DNA of 64,000 nucleotides from Schizochytrium sp. CCTCC M209059 (lineage: Eukaryota > Sar > Bigyra > Thraustochytrida > Thraustochytriidae), in assembly GCA_000818945.1 (NCBI GenBank), contig KN805419.1, positions 208,964-272,963 on the forward strand, written 5' to 3'. The translations under genes and the position numbers were made by a program. Under the pieces are notes generated by a model. The model had not been told where the DNA came from and made no database searches. It was given only the letters and a program-made list of their open reading frames with translations. Shown in pieces: positions 63,935 through 64,000 of this stretch. The stretch's first letter is position 1. The number at the start of each line of letters is the position of its first letter.

Positions 63935-64000
63935 CTACGCTTGTCATAATATAAGACGCCAAGGTGAACGAAATCGCGCCAAGGGTTGTATTCCGTCGCA
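63436..64000. repeat. Tandem exon-intron cassettes of about 250 bp
   Basis: Intron plus LRR exon units start at about 63436, 63686 and 63935 (period 249-250 bp). The intron sequences are near-identical between units, for example the shared block GCCCCACTTTCACTTTGTCG before each donor region, so the repeats arose by recent duplication of the whole unit. Confidence 0.85.

Overview
The window is nuclear DNA from a eukaryotic microbe. Introns are GT-AG (often GTACGT or GTAAGT at the donor), genes are mostly single long exons of moderately high GC, spacers are GC-rich and full of microsatellites, and the proteins include a mitochondrial calcium uniporter, a mitochondrial [2Fe-2S]-type ferrochelatase, a peroxisomal MaoC hydratase and a PEMT-like methyltransferase. 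This mix, with EF-hand fusions and KCTD/AIG1, CARMIL and actin-fragmin-kinase families, would suit a stramenopile such as a thraustochytrid (Labyrinthulea). That placement is inference; no marker gene settles it. I saw no rRNA, tRNA, CRISPR array or complete transposon.

Layout. 0.6-5.4 kb: a Cys-less pentameric ligand-gated channel (two exons), an orphan C-terminal fragment of ribosomal protein eL40, a membrane-anchored lipase-like hydrolase, and a PEMT-like methyltransferase. 5.4-9.8 kb: spacer with an ATTC repeat and a perfect hairpin, then a more AT-rich island with a broken HNH-type gene and an unrecognised ORF on the other strand. 10.5-16.5 kb: a 1652-residue protein joining a CARMIL-like leucine-rich region to a GT49 glycosyltransferase, followed by an ankyrin protein. 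16.9-24.5 kb: EF-hand MCU, a six-span membrane protein, a peroxisomal MaoC hydratase (two exons), a 576-bp TGTGCG tract and a small one-span protein. 25.8-31.9 kb: a 2039-residue multi-EF-hand protein with MABP-like and RanBP2-type zinc-finger domains. 31.9-39 kb: a gene-poor region with a 39-N gap, a 525-bp TTTC tract and possible first exons. 39-51 kb: a tandem-duplicated cysteine synthase/CBS enzyme, a BTB(T1)-AIG1 GTPase fusion, an actin-fragmin-kinase-like protein, ferrochelatase and a secreted trypsin-fold protease. 51.6-64 kb: two tandem paralogues, both on the minus strand, with the order LRR (one repeat per exon), ankyrin, helical/coiled region, protein kinase, RING and RBR-like zinc module.

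The genes do not form an operon or one pathway. The most unusual content is the LRR-ANK-kinase-RBR pair, which looks like a receptor/ubiquitin-ligase family whose LRR exons are being duplicated as exon-intron cassettes of about 250 bp; one copy carries a 5-bp tandem duplication that shifts the frame inside its RING. Next is the CARMIL-GT49 fusion, then several other fusions (EF-hand-MCU, BTB-AIG1, doubled cysteine synthase). Recurrent spacer signals, AGAGC tracts on the coding strand upstream of several starts and TAGGCCTA-like palindromes, may be promoter elements.
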